Below, piece by piece: positions 1 to 10,500 of a stretch of DNA of 64,000 bases; the first letter of the stretch is position 1, and each line of letters opens with the position of its first letter. The translations under genes were made by a program, and so were the position numbers. This DNA is from Anthopleura xanthogrammica (Eukaryota > Cnidaria > Anthozoa > Actiniaria > Actiniidae), in the NCBI GenBank assembly GCA_964019055.1, contig OZ025207.1, positions 11,870,090-11,934,089 of the forward strand, read 5' to 3'. The notes beneath the pieces are model-generated. The model had not been told where the DNA came from and did not search any database. It saw only the letters and a program-made list of their open reading frames with translations.

Positions 1-85
1 AGAGCCAATCAGAGCCTGTACCCAAATCCAGGTACGCTGCTTGGGGTAATAGAACAAGAAAACTGTCACTGGTTTGCAGACAGAC

Positions 86-480
86 TTAACCACAGTTACG
101 TTCCGGATGCACGCAGGCTAACTCATTGGCATCTGTTAGTGCTTCTGGTGATATTGCATTATTGCCTGAAATTCTATCAGCGATCAAAGCAGCAGCCATG
201 GAAGCTGCTATGACAGCTGTACTGGCCTCAACCGAGGCAAATTTTCCCATGAAAATTCCAGCAGCTTCTGGCATTGTGGCCCAGCCAGATCTCCAATTGT
301 GTGGTACAAGTCTTGATTCAGCTGGCTTGTGCCTGGGAGTTTTCCTTCCTTTCCTTCAGCAACAGGAACTGAAGGTAGGTCCGTTGTACTTTTCTTTGTA
401 AGCACATTTACATATTTGGCTTTTGATCCCTTAATTTCCATCACACAACATCTGATGACCTTCTTGCCTAGCTCTGGCAC
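86..480 (-). other. Possible decayed coding sequence, unknown
   Basis: Two overlapping minus-strand frames are open here (about 90 and 62 codons) and neither resembles a family I recognise. One is Lys/Val/Thr-rich. The other is Ala-rich with a plausible helical stretch. They could be two frames of one frameshifted gene or transposon remnant, or chance. No splice sites or start context decide it. The rest of 1-1799 is AT-rich and I see no supported feature in it. Confidence 0.2.
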
Positions 481-1799
481 TTTGGGTTTACTTGGTGATC
501 TATGATCTAGTATTTATTCTATTCTATTAATATCAATTATATTTGATTTTTTTTCTTCTTTTCATCTTTCGCTAGTAGCAATGACACTTTATAAATAGCT
601 GAAATGCCAGAACTTTATGAATTAATTTACTCTCTGATGAAGGTTGCAGTTGGTGTCTAAAAATTTAGACATCTTAATTTATAATTTATTGAAGTCAGTT
701 TTCAACCATTTTATTCATTTTAACATTATTGACTGCATAGAAAATTCTATTATTAATTATACACATATGTTACATGTATAAATATATGCAAGACCAGTAG
801 TAATTGGAAAAAACAGTTCAAAAAAGTTAAGTTTTATCAAATCCTCAAAGAACTCAGTTCAGCTAGAAGACACTAAATTTTTTATCAGGTCAACCAGCAA
901 AAGATTAAGATCATTTTAACGTTAACCGGATTCCAACTCTGAATGTTAGCCATTCAAAAGGGCAAGATACAAGTGTAAAAGTCAATGCGGAGAGAGTTTA
1001 ATGATGTAAGCTTTGTGAAGAACTATTCAAGAAAGAAATCTCATTCAAGTTAGAGAACATTTCTGAGCCTGGTGACACCTGTAGAGGAAATATTTACTGA
1101 AAAGCAAAGCGAGAATGATGTCAGCCAGGGAGATCTAACAAAAAAGATATAATAGTGGCATTGAAGCAGAGATGGCAGATTTGTTAGAAGAAAAAAGCTT
1201 AAATGTCAAAGAAACGCGGATTAAAATGGCAGCTTGAAAGCTTCACATCTAACATGAAAATTAGTTGAGGCTTTCAGGGAATCATTTTTAGTAAAGTTCT
1301 ATATACAATAAAAACAAACTTTTGGCATTGGTTAATAGATTTAAATATTTTTTGACATTCAAGAAGTTAACTTAACTTCAGCACTTTCATAGCTGATAAT
1401 TTTTCATAAATTTGTTTAACATATAACAAGTTTCATTTTAATTTAAAAGTGCAACAAAATAAATAATGAGTGATATAGAATGTGAAGTACCTATAAAATT
1501 CAAAGGACATCCAGCTACACTTGTTTCCATAGTTTTTTCATCCTATAACAAGAAGAAAAATGGAAATAAGTTGTGATCATTTCAATATTTATGAGAAGTT
1601 ACAAAAAAAGGTTTGAAAAAATGCAGCCTTTCACACAGAGAGTTCACCTTATTCTCATTGAAAATGAATGAAATGAAATCAAACCAACATTTATTAAATA
1701 CTTGAAGTTTTATAGTTTACTAAACTATTAGCGTTGTTAAAAAGTAGAAAAGAAAAACAAAACAACAAGAAGAGATACAAACATTTTAAAACTAAAATG

Positions 1800-3118
1800 C
1801 TTATTGGGCTTCCTGTGGTCCCCTTAAATCAACAGAGGGTGTCCGCAAAGTAGTAGAAATGAAATGCCACCTTGAAAGCTTTGTCAGGAAAGATCTTTTC
1901 AAAAAAAAAATGCACCAGCAAAAAGGAGACGCCGTTTTTATCCCTCCAATAAAGATATCGCAAATTATATGCAAGGAACGAGAATATGACAAAGGTTTTC
2001 CAAGATTGATCAAGAGAATCTTTCCATATTAATAGGTAAGTGGAAAGCAGAAAATCCCGAAGATCAAGTTTTCTTTCGTCCCTATGCCAGTATTGTAAGT
2101 GAAAGTTGAGAAGGAACAGAAGATATGGACACTTATTATGCGCCGAAAGAGGAGGTCAAAATGGAAAACCTGGCAGGCCTATTATTTTGTTATCAAGACA
2201 AAAACCAGCAGCGACTTTTAAATAGGTAACGCAACATATAAAACAACACGGTATGCTTTACCTCTGTTTTTTCTATGCGTCTGGGCAAATGTTTGCTACA
2301 TGGTCGTTGGAGTTTTTGTTACACAATACGAAAACACTTACAGCATTCAAGAAGCTCTGAAGATCTTTAGTGTATGGAATCCAAACTGGTCACCTTATTT
2401 CATGGTTGATTACGACACTGCTGAAATACTGGCATTAGAACAGGTATTTCCCAAAAGTGAAGTGTTGAAGTGCGATTTTCACCGTGAAAAATCATGGGGA
2501 GAATGGACGTCCAAGATTGACAATGGGCAGGGCTCAAAATAGGAAACAATTATAGCCTGCCAGTCCAGTAAATTTTGCCTGCCTTTTTATTATTTTTATT
2601 TTCGATTTGGCAGTTCACCGTTAGTTTTGCCTGGCTTTTGGCCATTGGCAGGCCGCTATTTCAAGCCTTGAATGGGGTTGCAGGAGTGGAAGAGGCGTTA
2701 CTATCCAGTCTAAGATCAATAGCCAATGCTACCACAGAAGATAGATCACAGCCTCCCACCACACTTATCTGCAAAATTTGGAAGTACTTTTTCCCTCTTC
2801 AATGTGCCTCTAAACACATCCTGCTTGGTTGATGGTATACTTAGTGGCCAAGTCATGTTCAAAGGAAGCGGTATAATTGACAAACATGACCTGGATTCAT
2901 TGGTTGGTGGAAACACTAACAGTGAAGACAATTACCTAACAAACTTTGTTATTGATGAGTATTTACAGATCTTGAAAGCTACTAGAGAAGGTGTGTCAGG
3001 CCTGACTGGCCAAATTCTGATGATGTTGTACAAAAGCACTGCTCATGTGTTTTCTATGGTCCTGTTACTCTATTGGGAAATGGCCCTTTTGAGATTGAGG
3101 AACTGGATGAAATAGAAT
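1800..3118 (+). pseudogene. Decayed MULE-type (Mutator-like) transposase
   Basis: Three plus-strand blocks in different frames look like pieces of one transposon protein. At 1801-2013 an open block reads VRKVVEMKCHLESF and resembles the N-terminal part of animal MULE proteins. At 2300-2542 the block YDTAEILALEQVFP followed by CDFH and W fits the MULE transposase core, where an acidic residue, AE, FP and C-x-FH are typical. At 2860-2985 LTNFVIDEYLQIL resembles the start of a Ulp1/C48-like peptidase domain, which some Mutator-like elements carry. Stops and frame changes separate the blocks, so this is a relic. MULE core identity is moderately sure; the peptidase call is weak. Confidence 0.55.
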
Positions 3119-3241
3119 CTATTTTTAGAAATGTTATTAAAAAGGCCAATTAAACATGACATACAGTGCACATTTCATGTGCATGCAGCTTTCTTTAAGA
3201 CAGAGGTTTCTACATACATGTATATTTGTTGTTACAGTACT

Positions 3242-3985
3242 TTAAGGCAATGGGCTCGCGCACTCATGCGCATCTTTCTGCGCATTTTTTATATATTTAG
3301 AATTGTATAATATATTGACTAAAATGTGAAACAATACACTGTATTTATATAACTTGACAATTAGTCGCATGGCAGTCATTTTGTGTATGTTCGATGACTC
3401 GAGGCATGCGCGACAAAACCCATGGATTGGGCTACCTGTGTGCTTTCCGTTTGTCGCTCTTCATTTTGCGTTGCTTTACGACTTATATCTTGTAAATGAA
3501 TACGGTGACCTATAGAATTTTTTCCTGAATTCGATGTCTTTTAACTAAAGCTAGTACATATCGAAAAAAATAAAAAATCTATCGGTTTGTTTTCGAGAAA
3601 ATCGTGAAACATCATCTAAAAAAGACTTGACATTCTCACGTAATTTCGACTGTTTTTCAAGTTGGAAATGTCAAAACTTAGCATTTTTCCTGAACTTTGT
3701 GACATTAAACTGTTTTTCAAGGAAGTTTATTTACTTTAGTACCTCTGAAAGCCTCTGTTTTTCATATTGCAGCCACCAGAATTAAACTAGAGGTAATACT
3801 TTGAGAAGCGTTGTTTTCATTCTAGACTCGCTGGGGAGTGCCGTGTTCAAGCTAACATAGCGCAAAATCTATGTCGATGACCCCCGATTTTTGTTGTTGT
3901 TCTGTTTTGTCCATCTCAAAAACTATCTATATGCAAAATTATAGGAAAATCTATCGGTTAAATTTGCGCGAGCCCATTGCCTTAA
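3242..3985. mobile_element. Inverted-repeat element with TTAA target duplication
   Basis: The left end at 3241-3262 and right end at 3965-3986 are perfect reverse complements over 22 bp, both containing GGCAATGGGCTCGCG. Each end is bounded by TTAA (3242-3245 and 3982-3985). That matches the TTAA target duplication of piggyBac and Kolobok families. The termini start with GG rather than the piggyBac CCY, which favours Kolobok. The interior shows no long open frame, so it is probably non-autonomous. Confidence 0.75.
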
Positions 3986-4604
3986 ATTTGCTCTTTCAGG
4001 GTGCCTGGTTGTTATGATTGTTCATCATCTTCCAAGTTTGAAATTTAAAAACTAGAGATTCATTTGTAGATATGTTCAAATAAGCAGAAAAGCTTGTCTT
4101 TATATAAAACATTATAAATTTCTTTTAGTTAATTGCAGCATGTGTTAAACAAATAATGATGTTAAATTGTAGAGGACATTGTAGCTAAAAGTATGATAAA
4201 GTTCGTCCGAATACGGCTTACACTAGAAGAGAAATACGGCATTAAATTTTCAAAACATTCCACATTTTGGTAGTAGGAGGCTTACAGTAAAACAATGCCA
4301 TTCTTTTGATTTAAAACTATCACTTTTAAACTTGTGGCGTTCGCAAATTGCAAATATATGGGGAATGTGAGAGCGAACATGGGAAACTATTCTTACGATT
4401 TATATATGATTGACAGTCGTCTATTTCCCGATTTCCATGTGGCCACATAGCGTAGCTATAGCAATGAAAATTTTTTCAAGAATCTTCGCCCATGTTAGCT
4501 TTCCGATACAATTTGAAACAGTCAGATATGTGAATTGTTAAGTCCCGTCCGTTAAAATTATTCACTTCCATCAAAGCATGCACTAACCTACCACTTTGTT
4601 TGAA

Positions 4605-5071
4605 ATGGCAAGCTTGCTAGAAAAAGAGTGTGCGTTCTTAGAAGAACATTTTGATAAAACACAAATATCTGATGGCTACTTCCTTGGAACTTATGAAGGA
4701 TCGTATGAAAGTCTACGAGGCTTAGATTACCACCGGAAGTTGTCTAGGTAAGATGGGCAATACCGCTTTTTTGTATTGCGGTTTCGGGCCTGCACATCCA
4801 CCCGCGGCAAATTGCTTCCCAACAAGCAATTAGTGCCTTAAAAGCAGCCATAAAAGCGGACATAAGTCACCCAGAAGTACAAGAAGAGATGAGCAATAGA
4901 GCAGAAGCAAGATGGCAAGGGATTGCATTTGGTAATTTCTGCTTTCAGCTACTTCTACAAGCCCTCCAGAGAAACATCGGAAGCATCACGGCTGCAAAAT
5001 GTGGACAATGGTATAGATTTATGCAAACCTATTTACCAAGATGTCTAAATAACGAAGTAATTGAAGGATAA
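4605..5071 (+). CDS. Small two-exon gene, unknown 126-aa protein
   Basis: Exon 1 (4605-4747) starts at ATG and ends at a GT donor (GTAAGA). Exon 2 (4834-5071) begins after an AG acceptor and restores frame (phase 2), giving 126 residues. An AATAAA signal at 5084-5089 lies 13 bases past the stop, which supports a real transcript. The protein begins MASLLEKECAFLEEHF and looks mostly helical, with Gly/Tyr-rich residues near 25-37 and a C-terminal QTYLPRC. I see no signal peptide or membrane segment and do not recognise the family. The 86-bp intron is short and its acceptor has a weak pyrimidine tract. It could be a gene relic or part of a repeat. Confidence 0.4.
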
Positions 5072-5656
5072 TTAAATTACACTAATAAAACCAATTTGAA
5101 ATTTCTTTTTCCATAATTGATTGTCAATATTACTCCAATGATTGTTTTTTCATGTTATTGATTGTTCATTTGCAACGAGTGATTGTACGAAGATGCAATT
5201 GATTGTTCATCTCTATGTAAATTGCATTAATGAATTTCTGTTATTTAGGAATGATTGTCAGATGATGCATTTGATTTTGTTTTGGCGTTCTTGATTGTCG
5301 AACGATGCTAATGAATGTCCGTTGTATGCCATTGAAAGTCAATACATATGTAAATGGAATACTTGAATGTTCTTTCGCGTTAATGAAGTTCATGTTCGTA
5401 TAATGAACGTATATTGGCCTTATTGTTTGGATCCCTCTAAAGACTGGACGGGGACGCGGGGACTCGGGGACGGGGACTCGGGGATGTGGGGACTCGGGGA
5501 CGTGACTGTAAAATTCAAACATTTTTAGGATTAAAAGAATATTTTACCTTCAATCTAGAAAGCCTCTTTCTCCTCAAATTGAAAAATTACGACTTATTAT
5601 TTGGTTTGTTTGGCGAACAACATGCTCGTTAGTAGACCAAATAAATTACTAAATAA

Positions 5657-5851
5657 TCATTTGAATCTGTCTGTGTATACTTTATTGATAGTTTCACGAG
5701 CTCCTGATGAATAAACATGGATATTAAGGGTCTTTTTGTCTCCTTTTTCCCTCTGTAAAATCAAATATCCACCGATCCTGTCGCCATGATTGTTGTTATT
5801 GAGCCCGCAATAATTTTTTACGAAAAACCGCATATAGGTTGTCAATAACAC
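5657..5851 (-). other. Open frame inside the foldback element, unknown
   Basis: This 64-codon minus-strand frame has protein-like composition, with a segment GDRIGGYLILQREKGDK. It lies in the interior of the 5.43-6.80 kb foldback element. It might be a captured gene fragment, as Mutator-like elements often carry, or a remnant of the element's own protein. No family recognised. Confidence 0.2.
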
Positions 5852-6252
5852 AGGAAGCCCATTTTTGGTTGTTTTACTCCTTATTAAAAGGCTCAGTATA
5901 CCTGTGCTTTTAATGGCGAATCCAGCTGGGCGAATCTAGTAGAAAAATTTGTTTTAAAGACTGCAGAAGACGTCAAAATAATGGAATACCGGTTACCACT
6001 TGAAATGGGAGTTATAGTTCTGAATGTATGAAAACATCTAGCAGAAAAGAAGGTATATTATGCTTTAAACGTAACTTGATAAACCAATATTGTTCTTGTT
6101 TGTTTGTTTTATTATGAACCCAAGCAATTCAATTGTACTTTTGTTGCTTGAATTAAATCTACAATTGACACTATGGTCAGACACACCTCTGCACATGATT
6201 TGAACTCAATGTAAAAGTGAAACACTTTGTCTCCACTTATACATCAGATCAT

Positions 6253-6455
6253 AGTTATTAGAAAAAACCTACTAATGGTCTATCACCAATTGAGCCCTGT
6301 GATTGGCTGAGCTACTAGGGGTCTATTAGTGATAGACCTCTAGTAGCGAAAAGCGCCGGTTTTGAAAACCAAAAAATATATATTTAAAGCAAAATCCAAA
6401 ACTTTTTGCATCCTTTTATTGGACCGATTAGTAGGTTTTTACTAAAACAATCAGA
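6253..6455. repeat. Nested inverted-repeat element
   Basis: Imperfect terminal repeats around ACCTACTAAT (left, about 6268) and ATTAGTAGGT (right, about 6428) bound a short element inside the larger foldback element. A second palindrome (GGTCTATCAC ... GTGATAGACC) lies near its left half at 6277-6340. No coding content seen. Confidence 0.5.
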
Positions 6456-6472
6456 CCTCTCGCCCTCATGGC

Positions 6473-6526
6473 CTACGAGTCAATAGCCCATGAGGCCATA
6501 AGGCCTCATGGGCTATTGACTCGTAG
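6473..6526. repeat. Perfect 25-bp hairpin with 4-base loop
   Basis: The two 25-base halves, beginning CTACGAGTCAATAGCC, are exact reverse complements separated by ATAA. The perfection of the match suggests a recent insertion or gene-conversion-like upkeep. Confidence 0.85.
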
Positions 6527-7104
6527 ACCATTCGGACTCGAGGACTAATTGTTAAATAGAGGGGACTTTGGTCTACTAACGAGCATGTTGTTCGCCAAAC
6601 AAACCAAATAATAAGTCGTAATTTTTCAATTTGAGGAGAAAGAGGCTTTCAAGATTGAAGGTAAAATATTCTTTAAATCCAAAAAATGTTTGAATTTTAC
6701 AGTCACGTCCCCGAGTCCCCGCGTCCCCGTCCCCGAGTCCCCGTCCCCGTGTCCCCGTCCCCGAGTCCCCGCGTCCCCGTCCCGTCTTTAGAGGGATCCT
6801 TATTGTTTCAACCCTTGGCATAAATGAATGTATATTTCGCCTAAATGAACAGCAAAAGGTGTAGTTCAAAAAATTAAACACAAATAACTAAAATACAAAT
6901 TTTAAAAAATGTTATAAGTTACTAGAGAAGATATACAAAGATGTGTACGTTCTTTCTCGGTCACCTTCGATTCAACTGACCTAAGAAAAGTCATTTTGAA
7001 TTCAAAACAAAATATAAAAATCTGGAAATAAAGACTTTAAGACAAAGAAAAAGGTTTAATGTCAATATTTTGAAGATATTAATGACGTTTTAAGCTTTCC
7101 TTAC

Positions 7105-7288
7105 CGTCCAAACAGCGATATTTTCTTCGCATCCCACTCCTCATTTCCTCACATGGCCGCCATTTCTTGTCCTCATGATGACCAAGATGCACTATGGGAT
7201 TAGGGTGTGTCGTTAAGCCACAGGCAGCCCAAGCCAACGCCTCTTTTCCTTTCCTGAGGGCGCGGACGAGGGCATCCACTGAGTTCAT
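7105..7288 (-). CDS. Possible first exon of a divergent minus-strand gene
   Basis: A minus-strand frame starts at ATG (7288) and reads 61 codons to a good donor (GTAAGG) at 7104. It begins MNSVDALVRALRKGKEALAW and is followed by a His/Arg-rich stretch. It is more GC-rich than its surroundings and lies about 230 bp upstream of the MVD start, so the two could share a divergent promoter. I could not find a second exon; the foldback element and other repeats lie downstream. It may instead be non-coding 5' sequence of MVD. Confidence 0.3.
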
Positions 7289-7516
7289 TGGAAAAAGTAT
7301 TGTTCAGCTCTAGAACTAGAAGGATCTTAGTCAATTTAGTTGTTTTTAAACCTAAAAGTTATTCCATTTTGTCAAAAGTCCGAATGGAGCCTAATACTAC
7401 CGAAAAAACGCCTAAAAACATTTTTATCCCATTTTGTTTGTTGGGGGGTGGGGTAGGTAGGATTTCTCGCCTCTTCGCCGCTGAACACAATCATTGTCGT
7501 CTCACCATAATTCAAG
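7289..7516. promoter_or_regulatory. MVD upstream region with YY1-type start motif
   Basis: This short stretch separates the possible minus-strand exon from the MVD start. The MVD start codon is embedded in AAGATGGCGGA (7514-7524), which matches the downstream YY1-type element known at many animal housekeeping promoters. No TATA box is evident. Promoter assignment is inference. Confidence 0.4.
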
Positions 7517-10500
7517 ATGGCGGACGAAGAAGAACCAGTCAAGAAAAAAAGCTGTAAAAATCACCTTTGCTTTCGATATACAGCCAGAGCTCCTGTGAAT
7601 ATTGCTGTTATCAAATATTGTGAGTATTCTTTTTTATGTATTCAGAATAAAATGCAAATTTTGAGCATAAGAAGGCAGCATTTTACGGTAAAATGTTTCG
7701 AATGACGCTATGGAAACTCGAGTTTTTCCATGTATTTTCTGAAAAATTATAGTGTCTGAAATATCTGGACACCACTATAGACTATCTCTACCTCTGCAGT
7801 TCTGCTTTGTTATATTACTTATTCTATTAAGAGTATTTTCTTGGTTTCACGTGACATTTCCTGAATGGTCATCAGCTGAATGACAATTATGTTTTTAATA
7901 GCATAATTTTTACTGGCTGTCAGCACATGGTGTAAGTATTTGACCACCATTTGGTGCAGTTAATCAGATTCAAACACTTCTCTCAGCTGGTCAAAGGGCA
8001 GCAATAGTTATGCCTTATGATCAATGATTTATTATCTGACATTCCAGGGGGAAAGAGAAATGATAAACTAATCCTGCCAGTGAATTCATCTTTGAGCGTG
8101 ACATTAAATCAGGAAGAGGTGAGTACTATCTCAGGCAGGCCAGTCACCAGGACTTTGGAGAAGGGGGGGGGGGAGGGGGTTGTATCCTTCACTTTTTATG
8201 GTTGAAGTGATGTGATGTATGGGAAGCATAGGTGGCATATAGCATTGGTAGCCCTAGCCTCTCACTAATGTGACCCTGCCAGGTTTGATGTCAAATGTGA
8301 GTAGAGTTTCTAGTTGGATCTGTCCTGTGCTTTGAGGGTTTTTCACTGTGTTCTCTGGTTTTCCTCCCTCCACAAAAATCAACTTTCTAAATAATTTCCA
8401 ATTCAATCACAGAGTGAGGGCCACAGATTTTTTAGCCACTCTATGCTATCCTCCTTAAAAAAATAAACAATGATGGGATGTTGGAAAGAGGGAGAAGAGA
8501 GAGAGAGGGAGCGAGGTAAGGGGAGCTATCAACTAAGAGCTCCAGTACTAAGTTGGATTTGCTGAATTTTATGATCAGGTGCAGGCTAGACCTGAAAATT
8601 CTGTTTTGTGTTAACGTGGGAAGTTTATTAAAACTTTATTATAAATACTTTAAATTATGCTAAAACAAGTAAAGTAAATGGCTGATGATCCTGCAGGATC
8701 TTGTGCAGGATAATCCATAGGATCCTGACCAGGATTTGCACCAGGGGATTATTCACTAAATATTCCTAACACTAATTTCATTCTTTTTTTCAGCTATGTA
8801 CTACAACAACTGTTGTAGCAAGTGCTGATTTCCCATGCGATTCTTTATGGATTAATGGAAGGTAAATGTTAGATAATTTGTAGCTTTGCTTACATTACTT
8901 TGATTTATATAACACTTGAGCTTTTCATCTAGTTTGGATTTGAGTATTGTTTTTTCTTTTCTATTCACAAGAACCCATTGTAAGCTTTTTCTTTCTTCTC
9001 CTTCTCTTCAGGGAACAACCAATTGCAGATGCACCTAGAATTCAAAACTGTCTTTCTAGAAGTGAGTGTTGAAAGAATGTAATAGCCAGTGGCTATCAAA
9101 CCTGTGGCCCTTGTTCCATGATCAAATTTGGAATTTAGTCTGAAGTTGTTTTTGTGGAGGGAGGAAAACCACTACAATACCTGTGCTCCCCTACAGTTTG
9201 TATCTCTAATACATATTAAATTTTGGGATACAAAATGTACCAGCCAGGACACTCGCAGAGACAGTGGCTAGCAGAGATTGCTTCCATCCTTCTATGTCCT
9301 CATGCCTATTTTTTGCTTTAAATAATTGATCAACAGTTCGAGAAAAATGTCAGCTAGAGTCACCTGAGAGATGGCAGGAGCTTAAAGACTGTCATTTACA
9401 TATTGCATCTAAAAACAACTTTCCTACAGCTGCTGGTCTTGCATCTTCAGCCTCTGGACATGCTTGTCTTGGTAAGTGTTGTCAACAGTTTCAATATAAA
9501 TATCACCTAGTACACTTAATTAACATTATTATTCCTGATCAATTCAATTTTCTTTTTCTTCAGTGTTCTTGCTTGCCAAGCTATTCCACCTTAAATGTGA
9601 GTTGTCTGGCCTTGCAAGGTTGGTTTTATAATTAATCTGATGTCTAGAATGCTTGAACCAATGTCAGCATACTGAAAAACATATTTTATATACTATGTAA
9701 TTAGACTTTGACTAGTATTTTAGGAGATATTGGTTCACAAGTCTTGTCATTGGTATCAAGGCTAGAGACTGGATACAGAATAAATTCCTAAACCTTAGGA
9801 AATAAATTCCCTTATCACTATTTTTTTCATTTCTATGCTCTGATCAAGACAAAAGTCAGGTAAATCAGGCATCTGAGGCAATGGCTCTGCTCCTCCTGTG
9901 TGCCTTTCCACAGTTCCCATATACCTATTCCTATTCTCCTGATTACCATTCAGGAATGACTGAATACATTTTTAAGTGTGTGTGTTGGGGGGGGGGGGGG
10001 GGCTACAATTTTGTTTGTTCCTTTTTTGGGAACTCATCGTGCCCCCAGCTCTGCCATCCCTGCCATTGCCCATTTACCTTTTGTAACTTTTGTCTTGATC
10101 AGCACAAAGAAGTGAAATCAGTCATCAAGATGGTAATTAATATTGAGCCATAACAATGTGTTGTTGGTGTATTCCAGGCAGGGCTCTGGAAGTGCTTGTC
10201 GTAGCATGTATGGTGGTTTTGTTGTCTGGTTGAAGGGCGAACATGAAGATGGGACAGACAGCAGAGCAAAACAGATTATGCCAGCTGATCATTGGCCATC
10301 ATTAAGAATCCTCATTCTTGTGGTAAGTTTTTGGATTCAGATTATAAGGCTAAAAATAAACTAGTCTGCTTAATCACCAAACATGATGACTAAACACATT
10401 AGACTGATCAATATGTGACCAGTCAGGGGGACTCAACTAGAAGGCATTTGCATGGTGGGACAAGTTTAAGTTGAACATTGTGACACAGTTTGTATGGCAG

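Larger units (their letters stand above)
5429..6799. mobile_element. Long-TIR foldback element, Mutator-like, 9-bp target duplication
   Basis: The arms 5429-5639 and 6568-6799 are inverted copies, starting GGATCCCTCTAAAGAC and ending in its reverse complement. The flanks are identical 9-mers, TTATTGTTT, at 5420-5428 and 6800-6808. A 9-bp duplication with long TIRs is the Mutator-like pattern. Each arm carries a short array of GGGGAC/GGGGACTC units (5447-5505 and 6704-6785), with more units on the right, followed by well-matched unique sequence of about 130 bp. The interior contains other nested inverted repeats and a 64-codon minus-strand frame at 5657-5851 of unknown nature. Confidence 0.75.

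Noticed and set aside
634..680. CTGATGA followed by a possible stem, hammerhead-like
   Set aside because: No pairable stem II followed by GAAA, and no enclosing stem.
9987..10002. Long G runs (also 8163, 10766, 15911, 32463) as possible G-quadruplexes
   Set aside because: Simple homopolymers in introns, common in this genome; nothing links them to function.
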